Shown here one piece after another: positions 27,184 to 35,880 of a DNA stretch of 64,000 nt. The stretch is taken from NCBI RefSeq assembly GCF_016918935.1, contig NZ_JAFFOB010000014.1, positions 1 to 64,000 of the forward strand, in the 5' to 3' direction. The DNA comes from Roseitranquillus sediminis (GTDB lineage: Bacteria > Pseudomonadota > Alphaproteobacteria > Rhodobacterales > Rhodobacteraceae). A program made the translations under genes and the position numbers. How positions within the stretch are numbered: position 1 is the stretch's first letter; the number at the start of each line of letters is the position of its first letter. The notes under the pieces are model-generated. The model did not search any database. It saw only the letters and a list, made by a program, of their open reading frames with translations, and was not told the DNA's origin.

Positions 27184-27498
27184 ATGGAAAAGAGTGTCGA
27201 TCCTTTCGACCTTTGGCGCACGGGCGTCGAGCTCGGCGCGCTGATGGTCGAGACGCAGATGGTCATGGCGTACCGGTTCATGGGCATGGCCGGTCTCTGG
27301 GCCGTGGCCAAGACAGAAAACCAGAGGATGGTCGACGAGAAGGCCCCCGCCTTTGCCGAGGCGGCCATCGCGGCCGGCGTCGCCGTGATGCAGGGGCAGG
27401 GCCCCGACAAGGTCGTGGGCGCTTGGGTGCGCCCGCTTCGCAGCAAGACGAGCTCGAACATGCGGCGACTCGGCCAGCGGGGCTTCGTCCGCCGGTGA
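27184..27498 (+). CDS. Small conserved protein of the so-called 'antifreeze protein' type of Rhodobacteraceae
   Basis: A 104-residue, Met/Ala-rich helical protein. QMVMAYRFMGMAGLWAV, TENQRMVDEKAPAF and SKTSSNMRRLGQRG match a short family in Rhodobacteraceae often auto-annotated as antifreeze protein, a name that lacks support here. The shape recalls phasin-like granule proteins. It is followed by another probable phasin-like gene, so the two may act together on storage granules (inference). Confidence 0.6.
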   Translation: MEKSVDPFDLWRTGVELGALMVETQMVMAYRFMGMAGLWAVAKTENQRMVDEKAPAFAEAAIAAGVAVMQGQGPDKVVGAWVRPLRSKTSSNMRRLGQRGFVRR

Positions 27499-27559
27499 GG
27501 TGATGCAGTTCGGCGCATCCGCGCCGGATCAATGGTGAGGCAGCAAGAGGACCGGAACG

Positions 27560-28021
27560 ATGACCACCTTGGACGTTCAGATGCATATCTGGCGCACCAG
27601 CGTGCAGATGTGGAAAGACCTTACGGACCTTCAGATTGAGATGGGCCGGCGGATGACCAGCGCCCTGCGTGGCGAACTGGGCGCTCCGGTGCAGATGCTC
27701 GACCGGGCGGTCGACGCCGCGGATATCGCCGTCTCGGCGGCTGCGGAAACGCTCGACGCCGCGGCCGAAGTGGCCGATGAGGCAACGCAGGAAGCGACGG
27801 AAGCCGTCGAGGCGCCCGTCGAGGACCTGGCGGTGGAAATGTCGACCAAGCGTCCCGAGGCCGCCGACGACATGGCGCAAGGGGCGAAGAAGAACTCTGA
27901 CGACCCCCTCGACGCCGCCGCCAAGGCCGGCGCCGGGATGCCGAGCGGCACCGGAACCGGCCAGACCGAAAAACATCCGCCGCGGGGCAAGTCTTCCGCG
28001 AAGGACGTCAAGGGCTCCTGA
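27560..28021 (+). CDS. Phasin-like alanine-rich protein
   Basis: A 153-residue protein. The N-terminal part (MTTLDVQMHIWRTSVQMWKDLTDLQIEM) looks like the start of a phasin-type helix. It continues into a heptad-like Ala/Glu/Asp-rich stretch and ends in a disordered Gly/Lys/Ser-rich tail. Phasins coat polyhydroxyalkanoate granules, but the match is of style rather than a firm family. ATG 27560 follows AGAGGACCGGAACG. A strong terminator follows. Confidence 0.5.
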   Translation: MTTLDVQMHIWRTSVQMWKDLTDLQIEMGRRMTSALRGELGAPVQMLDRAVDAADIAVSAAAETLDAAAEVADEATQEATEAVEAPVEDLAVEMSTKRPEAADDMAQGAKKNSDDPLDAAAKAGAGMPSGTGTGQTEKHPPRGKSSAKDVKGS

Positions 28022-28058
28022 CCCGCCCCGATTTCGTCCCGATCGGAGCCTGAACCGG

Positions 28059-28090
28059 CGCCGGCGCCCTCGTGGCGCCGGCGTTTCTCG
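28059..28090 (+). terminator. Intrinsic terminator
   Basis: CGCCGGCGCC (28059-28068) and GGCGCCGGCG (28074-28083) form a 10-bp perfect stem with CTCGT loop, followed by TTTCTCG. Confidence 0.75.
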
Positions 28091-28247
28091 TTGCCGGGGA
28101 TCGCACCGCATGCCGCGTGCGCGGCTGCGCCGGCTCGTCTCGTCGCGCTGCACTACCCGCCCTGGCAGAGAGCGATTGTCGGACTGCGACCTTGCGTCCG
28201 AGAACCGTATCGCATCGGCCGCGTTTCGTGGCGAAACGGAGGACGAC

Positions 28248-28877
28248 ATGGCCGAGGCGAAGCGAAGCGATCCGCAGCTGTGGGATGAGGTGAAGGAGGA
28301 AATCACCCGCTCCGACAAGGGCGGCAAGAAGGGGCAGTGGTCGGCCCGCAAGGCGCAGATGGCGGTGCAGGAGTACAAGAAGCGCGGCGGCGAGTACGAG
28401 GAGGACGGTCTCGCGCAGGACGAGACAGACCTCCACCAGTGGACCGAGGAGGACTGGGGCACGAAGTCCGGCGAGCAGTCACTCGAGTCGGGTGAAAGGT
28501 ACCTCCCGAAGAAGGTCAGGATGCTCCTGACCGAGGATGAGTACGCGCGTACCTCGCGCAAGAAGCGTGGCGCGAAGGAGCAGTTCGTCGATCAGCCGAA
28601 GGACGTGCGCGAGAAGGTCAGCCGGATCAAGCGTGACGGTCCGACCAAAGCGATGCTCGACGAGCGGGCGGCGGACCTTGGGATCGAGGGTCGCGCCAAC
28701 ATGAACAAGGACGAGCTGCTGGAGGCCATCGAACGGGCAACGGACGGTGACGGGCGCGGCAAAGTGGGCGCTCACCGGAACATGACCCGATCTCAGCTCT
28801 ATGAGATGGCGCAGGAGCGCGGCATCGAGGGCCGCAGCAAGATGAGCAAGCAGGACCTGCTGCGGGCGCTTTCCTAG
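28248..28877 (+). CDS. DUF5872 protein with two Rho-N/SAP-like repeats
   Basis: A 209-residue charged soluble protein. Residues 1-~115 (DPQLWDEVKEEI, GQWSARKAQMAVQEYKKRGG, YLPKKVRMLLTEDEYARTSRKK) match DUF5872. The C-terminal part has two copies of a short helix-turn-helix motif, LGIEGRANMNKDELLEAI and RGIEGRSKMSKQDLLRAL, like the N-terminal domain of Rho or SAP-type nucleic-acid-binding motifs. It may bind DNA or RNA. ATG 28248 with GGAGG upstream (AACGGAGGACGAC). Confidence 0.72.
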   Translation: MAEAKRSDPQLWDEVKEEITRSDKGGKKGQWSARKAQMAVQEYKKRGGEYEEDGLAQDETDLHQWTEEDWGTKSGEQSLESGERYLPKKVRMLLTEDEYARTSRKKRGAKEQFVDQPKDVREKVSRIKRDGPTKAMLDERAADLGIEGRANMNKDELLEAIERATDGDGRGKVGAHRNMTRSQLYEMAQERGIEGRSKMSKQDLLRALS

Positions 28878-29299
28878 AGGCGGCCGGCCTCCGCCGCCGC
28901 CTCGGCCCGGCGCAGGTCGACGTGCTTGCGCAGGATCTTCAGGTTGCGCTTGTTCGCCTTGAACGCGAAGTCGAAGAGGTCGCCCACCAGCGGGATCGAC
29001 CCGATCAGCGCGTCCGCGGCCACGTTGGCGCCCATCTGCACCAGCGCGTGTCTTGGCGCGCCCATCCGATGCGCGAGGTATATGATGTAGCCGGCCGGAG
29101 CGAGCGCGGCAGCATCGCCCACACCGGGGATGAGCCCGAGAATGCCGTCGAGCCCGATCCGGTAACCGATGACGGGGATGCGGATCGCGCTGTCCATCAG
29201 ACGGGCGATGTTCTCGACCCGCTCCATGTCCCTTTGGAGCGATGGGTCGTTGCCCGGCGCCCGCACACCCTTGTCGGTCCTGTCTTCAATCCGTGCCAC
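28874..29299 (-). CDS. DUF4112 domain-containing membrane protein
   Basis: A 141-residue protein. The DUF4112 core is clear: ARLMDSAIRIPVIGYRIGLDGILGLIPGVGDAAALAPAGYII (about residues 32-74) and IGSIPLVGDLFDFAFKANKRNLKIL. One or two membrane segments lie in the middle. Function unknown. Its end overlaps the convergent DUF5872 end by 4 nt, an arrangement that may give antisense effects. Confidence 0.87.
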   Translation of the reverse strand: MARIEDRTDKGVRAPGNDPSLQRDMERVENIARLMDSAIRIPVIGYRIGLDGILGLIPGVGDAAALAPAGYIIYLAHRMGAPRHALVQMGANVAADALIGSIPLVGDLFDFAFKANKRNLKILRKHVDLRRAEAAAEAGRL

Positions 29300-29375
29300 G
29301 CGTCACCTTGCCGTTGCGCCGGCCGAACCGGCCCTCATGCGCAATCGACGCGGGGCTCCCTGTGTTCCCTGCGCG

Positions 29376-30635
29376 CTACCGCGCAACCAGCGGCGCCGCG
29401 CCCTGGATCGCGTCTCGCAGCGTTCTTCCGGGGTCCAGCGTCTCGCCCATCGTGAACTGGTTCTCCGGCGTTGCCTCCAGCTCGTAGGTGTCGATCGCGC
29501 GCAGCTGGACGCGCTCGCCATCGGACTCCAGCTCGTCAAGCGGGAGGGCGACCTGCCGATTGCCGAGGCCGAGGAAGCCGCCGACCTCGACCACGGCCGC
29601 GAGCTCGCCGTCGTTCTGCATGACGCCGTCGAGATCGCCGATGATTTCGCCATCTGCGTCGACCACCTGCATCCCCACCAGGTCGCCGACCTCCATATCC
29701 GCCATCCGTGAGAACGGATTATCGAGCGTCAGGTACGTCGTGCCGTCATAGTGCGCCGCCGCGGCAAACTGCCCGAGGGGCGTCAGCGCGTAGCCGTTGC
29801 CCTGGACCGTGATCAACGGCCCCTCCGGGTCATCCGGGTCGAGCCCCGCGGCGCGAAACGCCGTGTCCAGCGCGAGGAGCCGGAGCGCGTCAGCGAGCGC
29901 CGGATCGGCGGCATTGTCGGCCGCGTCGCGCGCGAGTTCGCTGGCTCGCGCATAGTCGCGGCTCGACAGCGCGCTCCAGAGCTGCACGCCGTCCATTTCC
30001 ATCGAAAAGAGCTCCCTGTTCGCCATCGCCTGCGCGAGATCGGCTTGCTGCGTCATTTCGTCTTCTTCACGCGCCGCAGCTTCGTCGGCTTCTGCGGACG
30101 CCTCCTCCTGCTCTGTGGTGCGGGAGGAGATCGTCTTGGACGCCAAGGCCGTGGTCCTGCGCGCCTCAAGCTGCGCCGCGGGATTCGTCGCCGAGAGCGC
30201 CCGGCGCACCAAAGATGCATAGGTCACGCGGTCGCTCGCCGAGTCGAACATGGCGGTGATGTATCCCATTTCTTCGGAGACGAGCTCCACAGGCGGCGGC
30301 GTGCAGGGCCGCTCTGGGTAGGAGTAGAACGGGTCGTCGGTGATCGCCCTGATCCGCACCCCCTCGGCGCAATCGATCGGAAACGTCTGGACCTCGCCGA
30401 TCTTCAGTCGGCCCAGCTCTCGCGTCACGTCGCCGTCGACGTAGACGATCCGGTAGACGTCGACGGCCGGCGGATTGCCCTCGACGCGCAGCGCGACCTC
30501 GATGTCAGCCCCGGCGCTGGCCGGCAGCACGATCGTCAGCGCGAGCGAGGCGGCGCCTCTGGACGCGGCCCTCCAGCCAGAGCGCAGCGAGCCCGGCGAG
30601 GGCGAGGGCTGACGGGCTGGGTCTCTCTGGAGCAT
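29376..30635 (-). CDS. Secreted protein with C-terminal PRC-barrel domain
   Basis: A 419-residue protein. The N-terminus holds a signal peptide after a basic stretch (ASRGAASLALTIVLPASAGA, about residues 24-43), so the mature part is periplasmic or surface. Residues ~150-220 are Ala/Glu-rich helices. Near 290-380, MADMEVGDLVGMQVVDADGEIIGDLDGVM and GNRQVALPLDEL form a PRC-barrel-like domain, as in stress- or photosynthesis-linked proteins. ATG 30635 has AAGGAGACCGGAG upstream. The start lies 131 nt inside the preceding gene. Confidence 0.68.
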   Translation of the reverse strand: MLQRDPARQPSPSPGSLRSGWRAASRGAASLALTIVLPASAGADIEVALRVEGNPPAVDVYRIVYVDGDVTRELGRLKIGEVQTFPIDCAEGVRIRAITDDPFYSYPERPCTPPPVELVSEEMGYITAMFDSASDRVTYASLVRRALSATNPAAQLEARRTTALASKTISSRTTEQEEASAEADEAAAREEDEMTQQADLAQAMANRELFSMEMDGVQLWSALSSRDYARASELARDAADNAADPALADALRLLALDTAFRAAGLDPDDPEGPLITVQGNGYALTPLGQFAAAAHYDGTTYLTLDNPFSRMADMEVGDLVGMQVVDADGEIIGDLDGVMQNDGELAAVVEVGGFLGLGNRQVALPLDELESDGERVQLRAIDTYELEATPENQFTMGETLDPGRTLRDAIQGAAPLVAR

Positions 30636-31263
30636 CTCCGGTCTCCTTTTTCGGGTCGCGGCGCGGTCGGCGCCAGTGCAGGACGACGCTCGCCAGCGCG
30701 ATCACGGCCATCGCCGCCGCGAAGATCAGCGAGCCCAGGAAGACGAGCGCGAACATCTCGATGTAGTTGCGGATGACGAAGCCGGTCGCGCTGCTGGCGC
30801 GCAGCATCCGCAGCGCCTCAGCCTGCCCCGGGTCCGGGCGATAGAGGAACAGCAGGTCACCGGCGGTTTCTGTCGGGAACACGCGGACGAGGGTGCGGGC
30901 GCCGGGGATCAGCGAGACGCGGAGCGAAATCAGCGAGGTGTGCTCGACATCGGCGCGTATGTCCTGCGACGCGATCATGCCCTGACCCTCGAAGCGCACG
31001 AGCGTCCCGTCCGGTGCGCCGGGGCGAAAGCACGGCCGGTCAATGCAGGTGATCTGGAAGTTCGCCGCCTCGATCGGCACGCGCGAGACGTTCTGGATCG
31101 CCACCGTCGTGCTGTCGCCCTCCGCGTTCAGCGAGTAGACGACCGACCGACTCGACCGCAGTTCCTCGGTCACGGTGTTGAGAAAGAAGCCCATGACGGA
31201 TGCAATCACCACCCCCAGGAATGGCAGCGCCACCTTCGCAAAATCGCTCATGCCGAATGCCAA
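30505..31263 (-). CDS. Uncharacterised two-TM membrane protein
   Basis: A 252-residue protein not assigned to a family. One TM at residues 10-28 and another near 165-192 (YIEMFALVFLGSLIFAAAMA), with a ~130-residue segment between them containing two cysteines (CIDRPCF), probably outside the cytoplasm. The last ~45 residues are read through the next gene's signal-peptide region in another frame and are Ala/Arg-rich. The true end may be earlier or the overlap may be real. It is upstream of the PRC-barrel gene on the same strand. Confidence 0.6.
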   Translation of the reverse strand: MAFGMSDFAKVALPFLGVVIASVMGFFLNTVTEELRSSRSVVYSLNAEGDSTTVAIQNVSRVPIEAANFQITCIDRPCFRPGAPDGTLVRFEGQGMIASQDIRADVEHTSLISLRVSLIPGARTLVRVFPTETAGDLLFLYRPDPGQAEALRMLRASSATGFVIRNYIEMFALVFLGSLIFAAAMAVIALASVVLHWRRPRRDPKKETGDAPERPSPSALALAGLAALWLEGRVQRRRLARADDRAAGQRRG

Positions 31264-31459
31264 GCCTCAGAATGCAACCGAAGTGTAACATGGCTGGCCG
31301 CGTCATGCGACCTTCTCTCCGGGACGATGCTGCCTCCGCGTAGCCGGGGCCGGCCCCCGGATCCGCGGCGATATCGCCCTGCGCCGCACCGGCGGGGAGG
31401 AGGAACCTGCGACCCGAGGCGGCCGTTGACGGGCGATGAACGCAGAGAGGAAGACGATC

Positions 31460-33475
31460 ATGCGTCGCACGCTCAACACGACGACCGCGCTGCTGGCGAG
31501 CCTGTCGCTCGTCCTGCCAACGACCGTCCCGGCGCAGGAGGCGGCGACAGAGCCTGCCACCGAGTGCGCCGACGGCACCCAGCCGCCCTGTCCGCCCGAG
31601 GCGGCAACCGAGGCGCCGGAGGAGCCCGCCGCTGAGGCGGCAGAAGAACCCGCCGCCGCCGAAGCACCGGACGCCGCCGCGCCCGCCGAGGCGAATGAGC
31701 CCGCCGAGGCCGCCGAACCTGCCGAAGCTGCTGCTCCGGCCGAGGCTGCCGAGCCCGAGGTCGAGGCAGCCGAAGCTCCGTCCGAGCCTGCGCCGGACGC
31801 CGAAGCCGTCGAGGCGCCGTCCGAGCCCGCGCCCGAGGCCACGCCTGCGCCCGAAGCCGAGCCTGCGCCCGAAGCCGAGCCTGCCGATGCGCCCGCCGAA
31901 GCCGAGCCGGCGGCAGAAAGCGCCGATGCGCCAACCGAGCCTGCGGGCGAGCAACAGGACGCGGCGACGCCCGAAGCGGCTGACGACGCGTCCGTGGGTG
32001 GGGAGGCCGCAACGGCTGCCACAGCCGCCGAGGAGCCGGCCGCCGCTCCCGAGGCCGAGGCCACTGCGGACGGCGAGGCTGCGGAGGATGACATCGTAGA
32101 GACGCTGGAGCAGGGTCTGGCCGCCGACGCCGCGGCAGCCTCCGAAGAAGTCTGCGTCGACGGCAGCACGCCGCCGTGCCCACCTGAAGCGGCCGCCGAA
32201 GATGGCCAGACGGCGCCTGATGAGCCGGAGGTCGCCGAACCGGCGCCTGCCACGACGGACGCGGAAGCCGGCGAAGCGACGGCCGAGACCGAGGCTCCGG
32301 CACCTGCCGCAGAGGCAGAACCCGCCGAGGCCGAAGCTGCAGCCGCTACACCCGAAGCCGAAGGCGAGGCCAGCGCCGACGCTGGTGCGACGCCTCCCGC
32401 CGAAAACCCGACTGCGGCCGAGGAGCCGGCTGCCGCGGCTGCCGCCGCTGCCGGAGAGGGCGAAGTCGCGGCCGAGGCGGAGGTGACGTCTGAAACCGTG
32501 ACCGAGGAAACTGCCCGGTCGAGCGCCGAGGACTTCGAGACGACGCTCGCCACTGAAGAAGGCGCCCGCGTCGAGGACGATGACGACGACGATGGCCTTA
32601 GCACGCTCGAGAAGGCACTGCTTGTCGGCGCCGGCGCCCTGGTGGTCGGATCGATGCTGAGGAATCGCGGCGAGGTCGTGGCCGCGTCCGAGGACCGCGT
32701 CGTTGTGCAGCGCGGGGGGCAGTACGAGCTGATCAAGGACGACAACACGCTGCTCAGGCAGCCCGGCTCGGAGGTCCAGACCGAGACCTTCGACGACGGC
32801 TCGAGCCGCACTGTCGTGACGCGCGAGGACGGCAGCCGGATTGTCACCATCCGTGATGCCGACCTCAGGGTGCTGCGCAGGACCCGGATCACGCCGGACG
32901 GCGAGCGGATCGTGCTCATCGACGACACCGGCGGTTCGCAGGCCGTCGATGTCTCGACGCTTCCGGCGCCGCGCCAGCAGTTCACCCAGGACGCGATCGA
33001 CGAGGAGGCGCTGCGCCGGGCCCTGGCGGCAGAGGCGCAGGTGAATCGCACCTTCAGCCTCAACCAGGTCAGGCGGATCAGCGAGGTGCGCAACCTCGCC
33101 CCGGCTGTAACCCTGGACAACATCACCTTCGCCTCCGGCTCGGCAGCGATCTCGCCGGACCAGGCGCAGGAGCTGGCCGAGCTCGGGCGGTACATCGCCG
33201 ACACCATCGCCGACAATCCGCGGGAGATCTTCCTCGTGGAGGGCCATACCGACGCCATCGGCGATCCTGCCTACAACCTCGCGCTTTCCGACCGTCGTGC
33301 GGAGTCGGTGGCGCTTGCCCTGACCGAGTACTTCCAGGTTCCGCCCGAGAATCTGGTAGTCCAGGGCTACGGCGAGCAATTCCTGCGCGTCCCCACCCAG
33401 GAGGCCGAGCGGCAGAACCGGCGGGCGACCATCCGGCGTATCACGCCGCTGCTGCAGACCGCGGCCGCAAACTGA
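31460..33475 (+). CDS. OmpA family protein with a very long Ala/Glu/Pro-rich linker
   Basis: A 671-residue envelope protein. Signal peptide MRRTLNTTTALLASLSLVLPTTVPA (residues 1-~25). From ~28 to ~345 it is a low-complexity A/E/P-rich stretch, probably extended through the periplasm, with two copies of a cysteine motif: CADGTQPPCPPEA near residue 35 and CVDGSTPPCPPEA near 235. A short hydrophobic segment (TLEKALLVGAGALVVGSML) follows. The OmpA-C peptidoglycan-binding domain is at ~555-665 (LVEGHTDAIGDPAYNLALSDRRAESV). Start taken at ATG 31460 with AGAGGAAGACG rather than the in-frame ATG 31436. It anchors outer membrane to peptidoglycan. Confidence 0.85.
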   Translation: MRRTLNTTTALLASLSLVLPTTVPAQEAATEPATECADGTQPPCPPEAATEAPEEPAAEAAEEPAAAEAPDAAAPAEANEPAEAAEPAEAAAPAEAAEPEVEAAEAPSEPAPDAEAVEAPSEPAPEATPAPEAEPAPEAEPADAPAEAEPAAESADAPTEPAGEQQDAATPEAADDASVGGEAATAATAAEEPAAAPEAEATADGEAAEDDIVETLEQGLAADAAAASEEVCVDGSTPPCPPEAAAEDGQTAPDEPEVAEPAPATTDAEAGEATAETEAPAPAAEAEPAEAEAAAATPEAEGEASADAGATPPAENPTAAEEPAAAAAAAAGEGEVAAEAEVTSETVTEETARSSAEDFETTLATEEGARVEDDDDDDGLSTLEKALLVGAGALVVGSMLRNRGEVVAASEDRVVVQRGGQYELIKDDNTLLRQPGSEVQTETFDDGSSRTVVTREDGSRIVTIRDADLRVLRRTRITPDGERIVLIDDTGGSQAVDVSTLPAPRQQFTQDAIDEEALRRALAAEAQVNRTFSLNQVRRISEVRNLAPAVTLDNITFASGSAAISPDQAQELAELGRYIADTIADNPREIFLVEGHTDAIGDPAYNLALSDRRAESVALALTEYFQVPPENLVVQGYGEQFLRVPTQEAERQNRRATIRRITPLLQTAAAN

Positions 33476-33480
33476 CAAGC

Positions 33481-33511
33481 GACGCCCGGCGACACCTGGT
33501 CGTCGGGCGTC
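33481..33511 (+). terminator. Hairpin after the OmpA-family gene
   Basis: GACGCCCGGCGAC pairs with GTCGTCGGGCGTC around an ACCTG loop (13 bp with one wobble). There is no strong T-run. Confidence 0.6.
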
Positions 33512-33695
33512 GTCAAGGCCGGCGGGGCCGCTCTGGTCGCCCCGGGCGGCCCGCCGCGGGGGAACCGGCGGCCCTTGTGGCGCTCAAGCCCGCGGCGCCT
33601 CCGTCCTCGGCCCGCGCTTCGGCCGCTGGACTTGCCACCCGACGCGGATGCATGCTCGGTGCCATGAACATGGGCCGCATCGGGTACAGCGCAGA

Positions 33696-34697
33696 GTGAC
33701 AGACCTAGCCGAACAGCCTCTGGCGAAAATCGCATCGCGTGCGGATTACGAAGCCATCCCGGAAGCCGCGCTTGCCTGGCACCGGGAAGGGCGCGGCGCG
33801 GCTTTGGGTACGGTCGTCGAGACCTGGGGCTCTGCGCCGCGACCGGTCGGCAGCCAGCTCGCGATCTCCGGCACGAGCGACATGATGGGATCCGTCTCCG
33901 GCGGCTGCGTCGAGAGCGCCGTAGTCGCCGAGGCGCTCGAGGCGATCGGCACTGGTGAGAGCCGCCTCCTGACCTACGGCGTCAGCGACGACGACGCCTT
34001 TGCCGTCGGTTTGGCCTGCGGCGGCACTATCCGGGTGCTGGTGGAGCCGATCGGCGCGCTGCCCGAGACGATGCTCGCCGACCTTTGCGAGGCGCGGGCA
34101 GAGCGGCGCCCGGTCGCCTACGCTGTCGACACGGTGACGTGGCAACGGCGGCTCGATGGCCCGCAGGACTGGCCTGAGCGTTTCCGGCTGGATCGGTCGG
34201 GGTTCGAGGAGGACTGCTTCGTCGCGATCCACAACCCGCCGCTGAGGATGGTGGTCGTGGGCGCGGTCCACATCGCGCAGCCGCTGATGCAGATGGCGAA
34301 GCTCGCCGGCTACGACGCCACCCTGGTCGACCCGCGCGAAGCGTTCGGCTCGGTGGAGCGCTTCCCCGACGCGCGCCTCGTGCATGACTGGCCGGACGAC
34401 GCGCTCAGTGCGCACGGGCTGGATCAGCGGACGGCCGTGGTGACGCTGACGCACGACCCGAAGCTTGACGACCCGGCCATCGAGACGGCGCTTGCGTCGG
34501 ACGTCTTCTATCTTGGCTGCCTCGGATCCAGCCGCACGCACGCCAAGCGAGTTGACCGGCTGCGCGCTGCCGGCTTTGACGACCGCGCGATCGGCAGGAT
34601 CCACGCGCCGGTGGGGCTAGATATCGGCGCGCGAAGCCCCGCGGAGATCGCCGTCGCCATCATGGCCGAGATCACGCGCGTCCTGAGGCTTGGCTGA
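33696..34697 (+). CDS. XdhC/CoxI family protein (molybdoenzyme maturation)
   Basis: A 333-residue protein of the XdhC/CoxF family. N-terminal domain: GRGAALGTVVETWGSAPRPVGSQLAIS, SGGCVESAVVAEA and AFAVGLACGGTIRVLVEP (Cys in CGG region). C-terminal Rossmann part: RMVVVGAVHIAQPLMQMAKLAGYDATLVDPR and VFYLGCLGSSRTHAKRVDRL. These proteins help insert sulfurated molybdenum cofactor into xanthine- or CO-dehydrogenase-like enzymes. GTG 33696. It is distinct from the XdhC at 46,530, so a second molybdoenzyme probably exists elsewhere. Confidence 0.88.
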   Translation: MTDLAEQPLAKIASRADYEAIPEAALAWHREGRGAALGTVVETWGSAPRPVGSQLAISGTSDMMGSVSGGCVESAVVAEALEAIGTGESRLLTYGVSDDDAFAVGLACGGTIRVLVEPIGALPETMLADLCEARAERRPVAYAVDTVTWQRRLDGPQDWPERFRLDRSGFEEDCFVAIHNPPLRMVVVGAVHIAQPLMQMAKLAGYDATLVDPREAFGSVERFPDARLVHDWPDDALSAHGLDQRTAVVTLTHDPKLDDPAIETALASDVFYLGCLGSSRTHAKRVDRLRAAGFDDRAIGRIHAPVGLDIGARSPAEIAVAIMAEITRVLRLG

Positions 34698-34815
34698 TGC
34701 GCCGCCGCGACGATCCACATGCAGGTGGCGCAACTCCGCCGGCGGTGCCCGGCGGACGCCCCGCCCACCCACCCGCGCCCGCCGGGCGGGGCCGGTCCCG
34801 CACCCGGACACGGCG

Positions 34816-35805
34816 GTGAGGTTCGGGGAGGTCCCGCTGGGAGAGGCCGAAGGCGCCATACTCGCCCACTCGGTCGAGGCGGGCGGCGCGCGCCTGCGCA
34901 AGGGGCGGTTGCTCGGGCCGGACGATCTGCAGCGCCTCGGCGAGGCGGGCGTGACCGCGGTGACCGTCGCGCGACTCGAGCCGGGCGATCTCGGCGAGGA
35001 CGCCGCGGCGACCGCGGTCGCTCAGGCGCTGGTTCCGGATCCCGCCGCAGCCGGCCTGCGCGTCGGTCGGGCGGCGACGGGGCGGGTGAACCTCCATGCG
35101 GAGGGGCCCGGCATCCTGCTCTACGACCCCGCGCATATCCATGCGCTGAACCGCGTCGAGCCGATGATCACCTTCGCGGTCCTGCCGCCTTTTGCCGCCA
35201 CGCGCGCTCGAATGCTCGTGGGGACCGTCAAGATCATCAGCTATGCCGTGCCGCAGTCGGCGGTCGACGCGGCGGTGCACCATGCCGAGCGTGCGCTGCG
35301 GATCGCGCCCGTCAGGCTGGCGACCGCCGCGCTGATCGAGACCGAGATCGGCGCCCCGGGCCCCGCGAAGGGCGAGGCGGCGATGCGCCGCCGGCTGGAG
35401 GTGCTCGGCATGACGCTGTCGGACTATCGCCGCGTGCCGCACCGCGAGGACGAGCTGGCCGAGGCGCTGGCCGAGGCGGAGGCGGACCTCGTGCTGATCC
35501 TGACCGCATCGGCTACCTCGGACCCGCACGACGTCGGGCCGGAGGCGGTGCGGCGTGCGGGTGGCAGGCTGACGCGTTTCGGGATGCCGGTCGATCCGGG
35601 AAACCTGCTGTTTCTGGGGCAGATCGGCGAGCGCCCGGTGATCGGGCTGCCGGGCTGTGCCAGGTCGCCGGCGCTGAACGGCGCCGATTGGGTGCTGGAG
35701 CGCGTGGCCTGCGGGGTCGAGGTCTCGCACGCGGACATCGCCGCCATGGGCGTGGGTGGGCTCCTCAAGGAGATCCCGGCAAGGGGCCGCCCGCGCGAAA
35801 GCTGA
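34816..35805 (+). CDS. Molybdopterin-binding protein (MoeA/MogA-like)
   Basis: A 329-residue protein with a molybdopterin-binding (MoCF_biosynth-type) C-terminal half. MRFGEVPLGEAEGAILAHSV opens the protein. The MoCF-like part includes LRIAPVRLATAALIETEIGAPGPAKGEAAMRRRLEVLGM, DLVLILTASATSDPHDVGPEA and VIGLPGCARSPALNGADWVLERV. It often lies beside XdhC-family genes and is taken to deliver or process molybdenum cofactor. GTG 34816 chosen, since family members start close to this; the frame is open upstream to 34690 but with low-complexity sequence. Confidence 0.8.
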   Translation: MRFGEVPLGEAEGAILAHSVEAGGARLRKGRLLGPDDLQRLGEAGVTAVTVARLEPGDLGEDAAATAVAQALVPDPAAAGLRVGRAATGRVNLHAEGPGILLYDPAHIHALNRVEPMITFAVLPPFAATRARMLVGTVKIISYAVPQSAVDAAVHHAERALRIAPVRLATAALIETEIGAPGPAKGEAAMRRRLEVLGMTLSDYRRVPHREDELAEALAEAEADLVLILTASATSDPHDVGPEAVRRAGGRLTRFGMPVDPGNLLFLGQIGERPVIGLPGCARSPALNGADWVLERVACGVEVSHADIAAMGVGGLLKEIPARGRPRES

Positions 35806-35880
35806 GCGTGCGGCATCGCGACGCTGGCCCTCCGATACGGCGGCCTATGTCTCACGCCAGACCGCAACGGGAGGACATTC

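Noticed and set aside
31040-33478. Very long minus-strand open frames (812 and 651 codons) opposite the OmpA-family gene
   Set aside because: They mirror the Ala/Glu/Pro codon bias of the real gene, give Gly/Arg/Leu- or Ser/Ala-rich nonsense and have no family signature.
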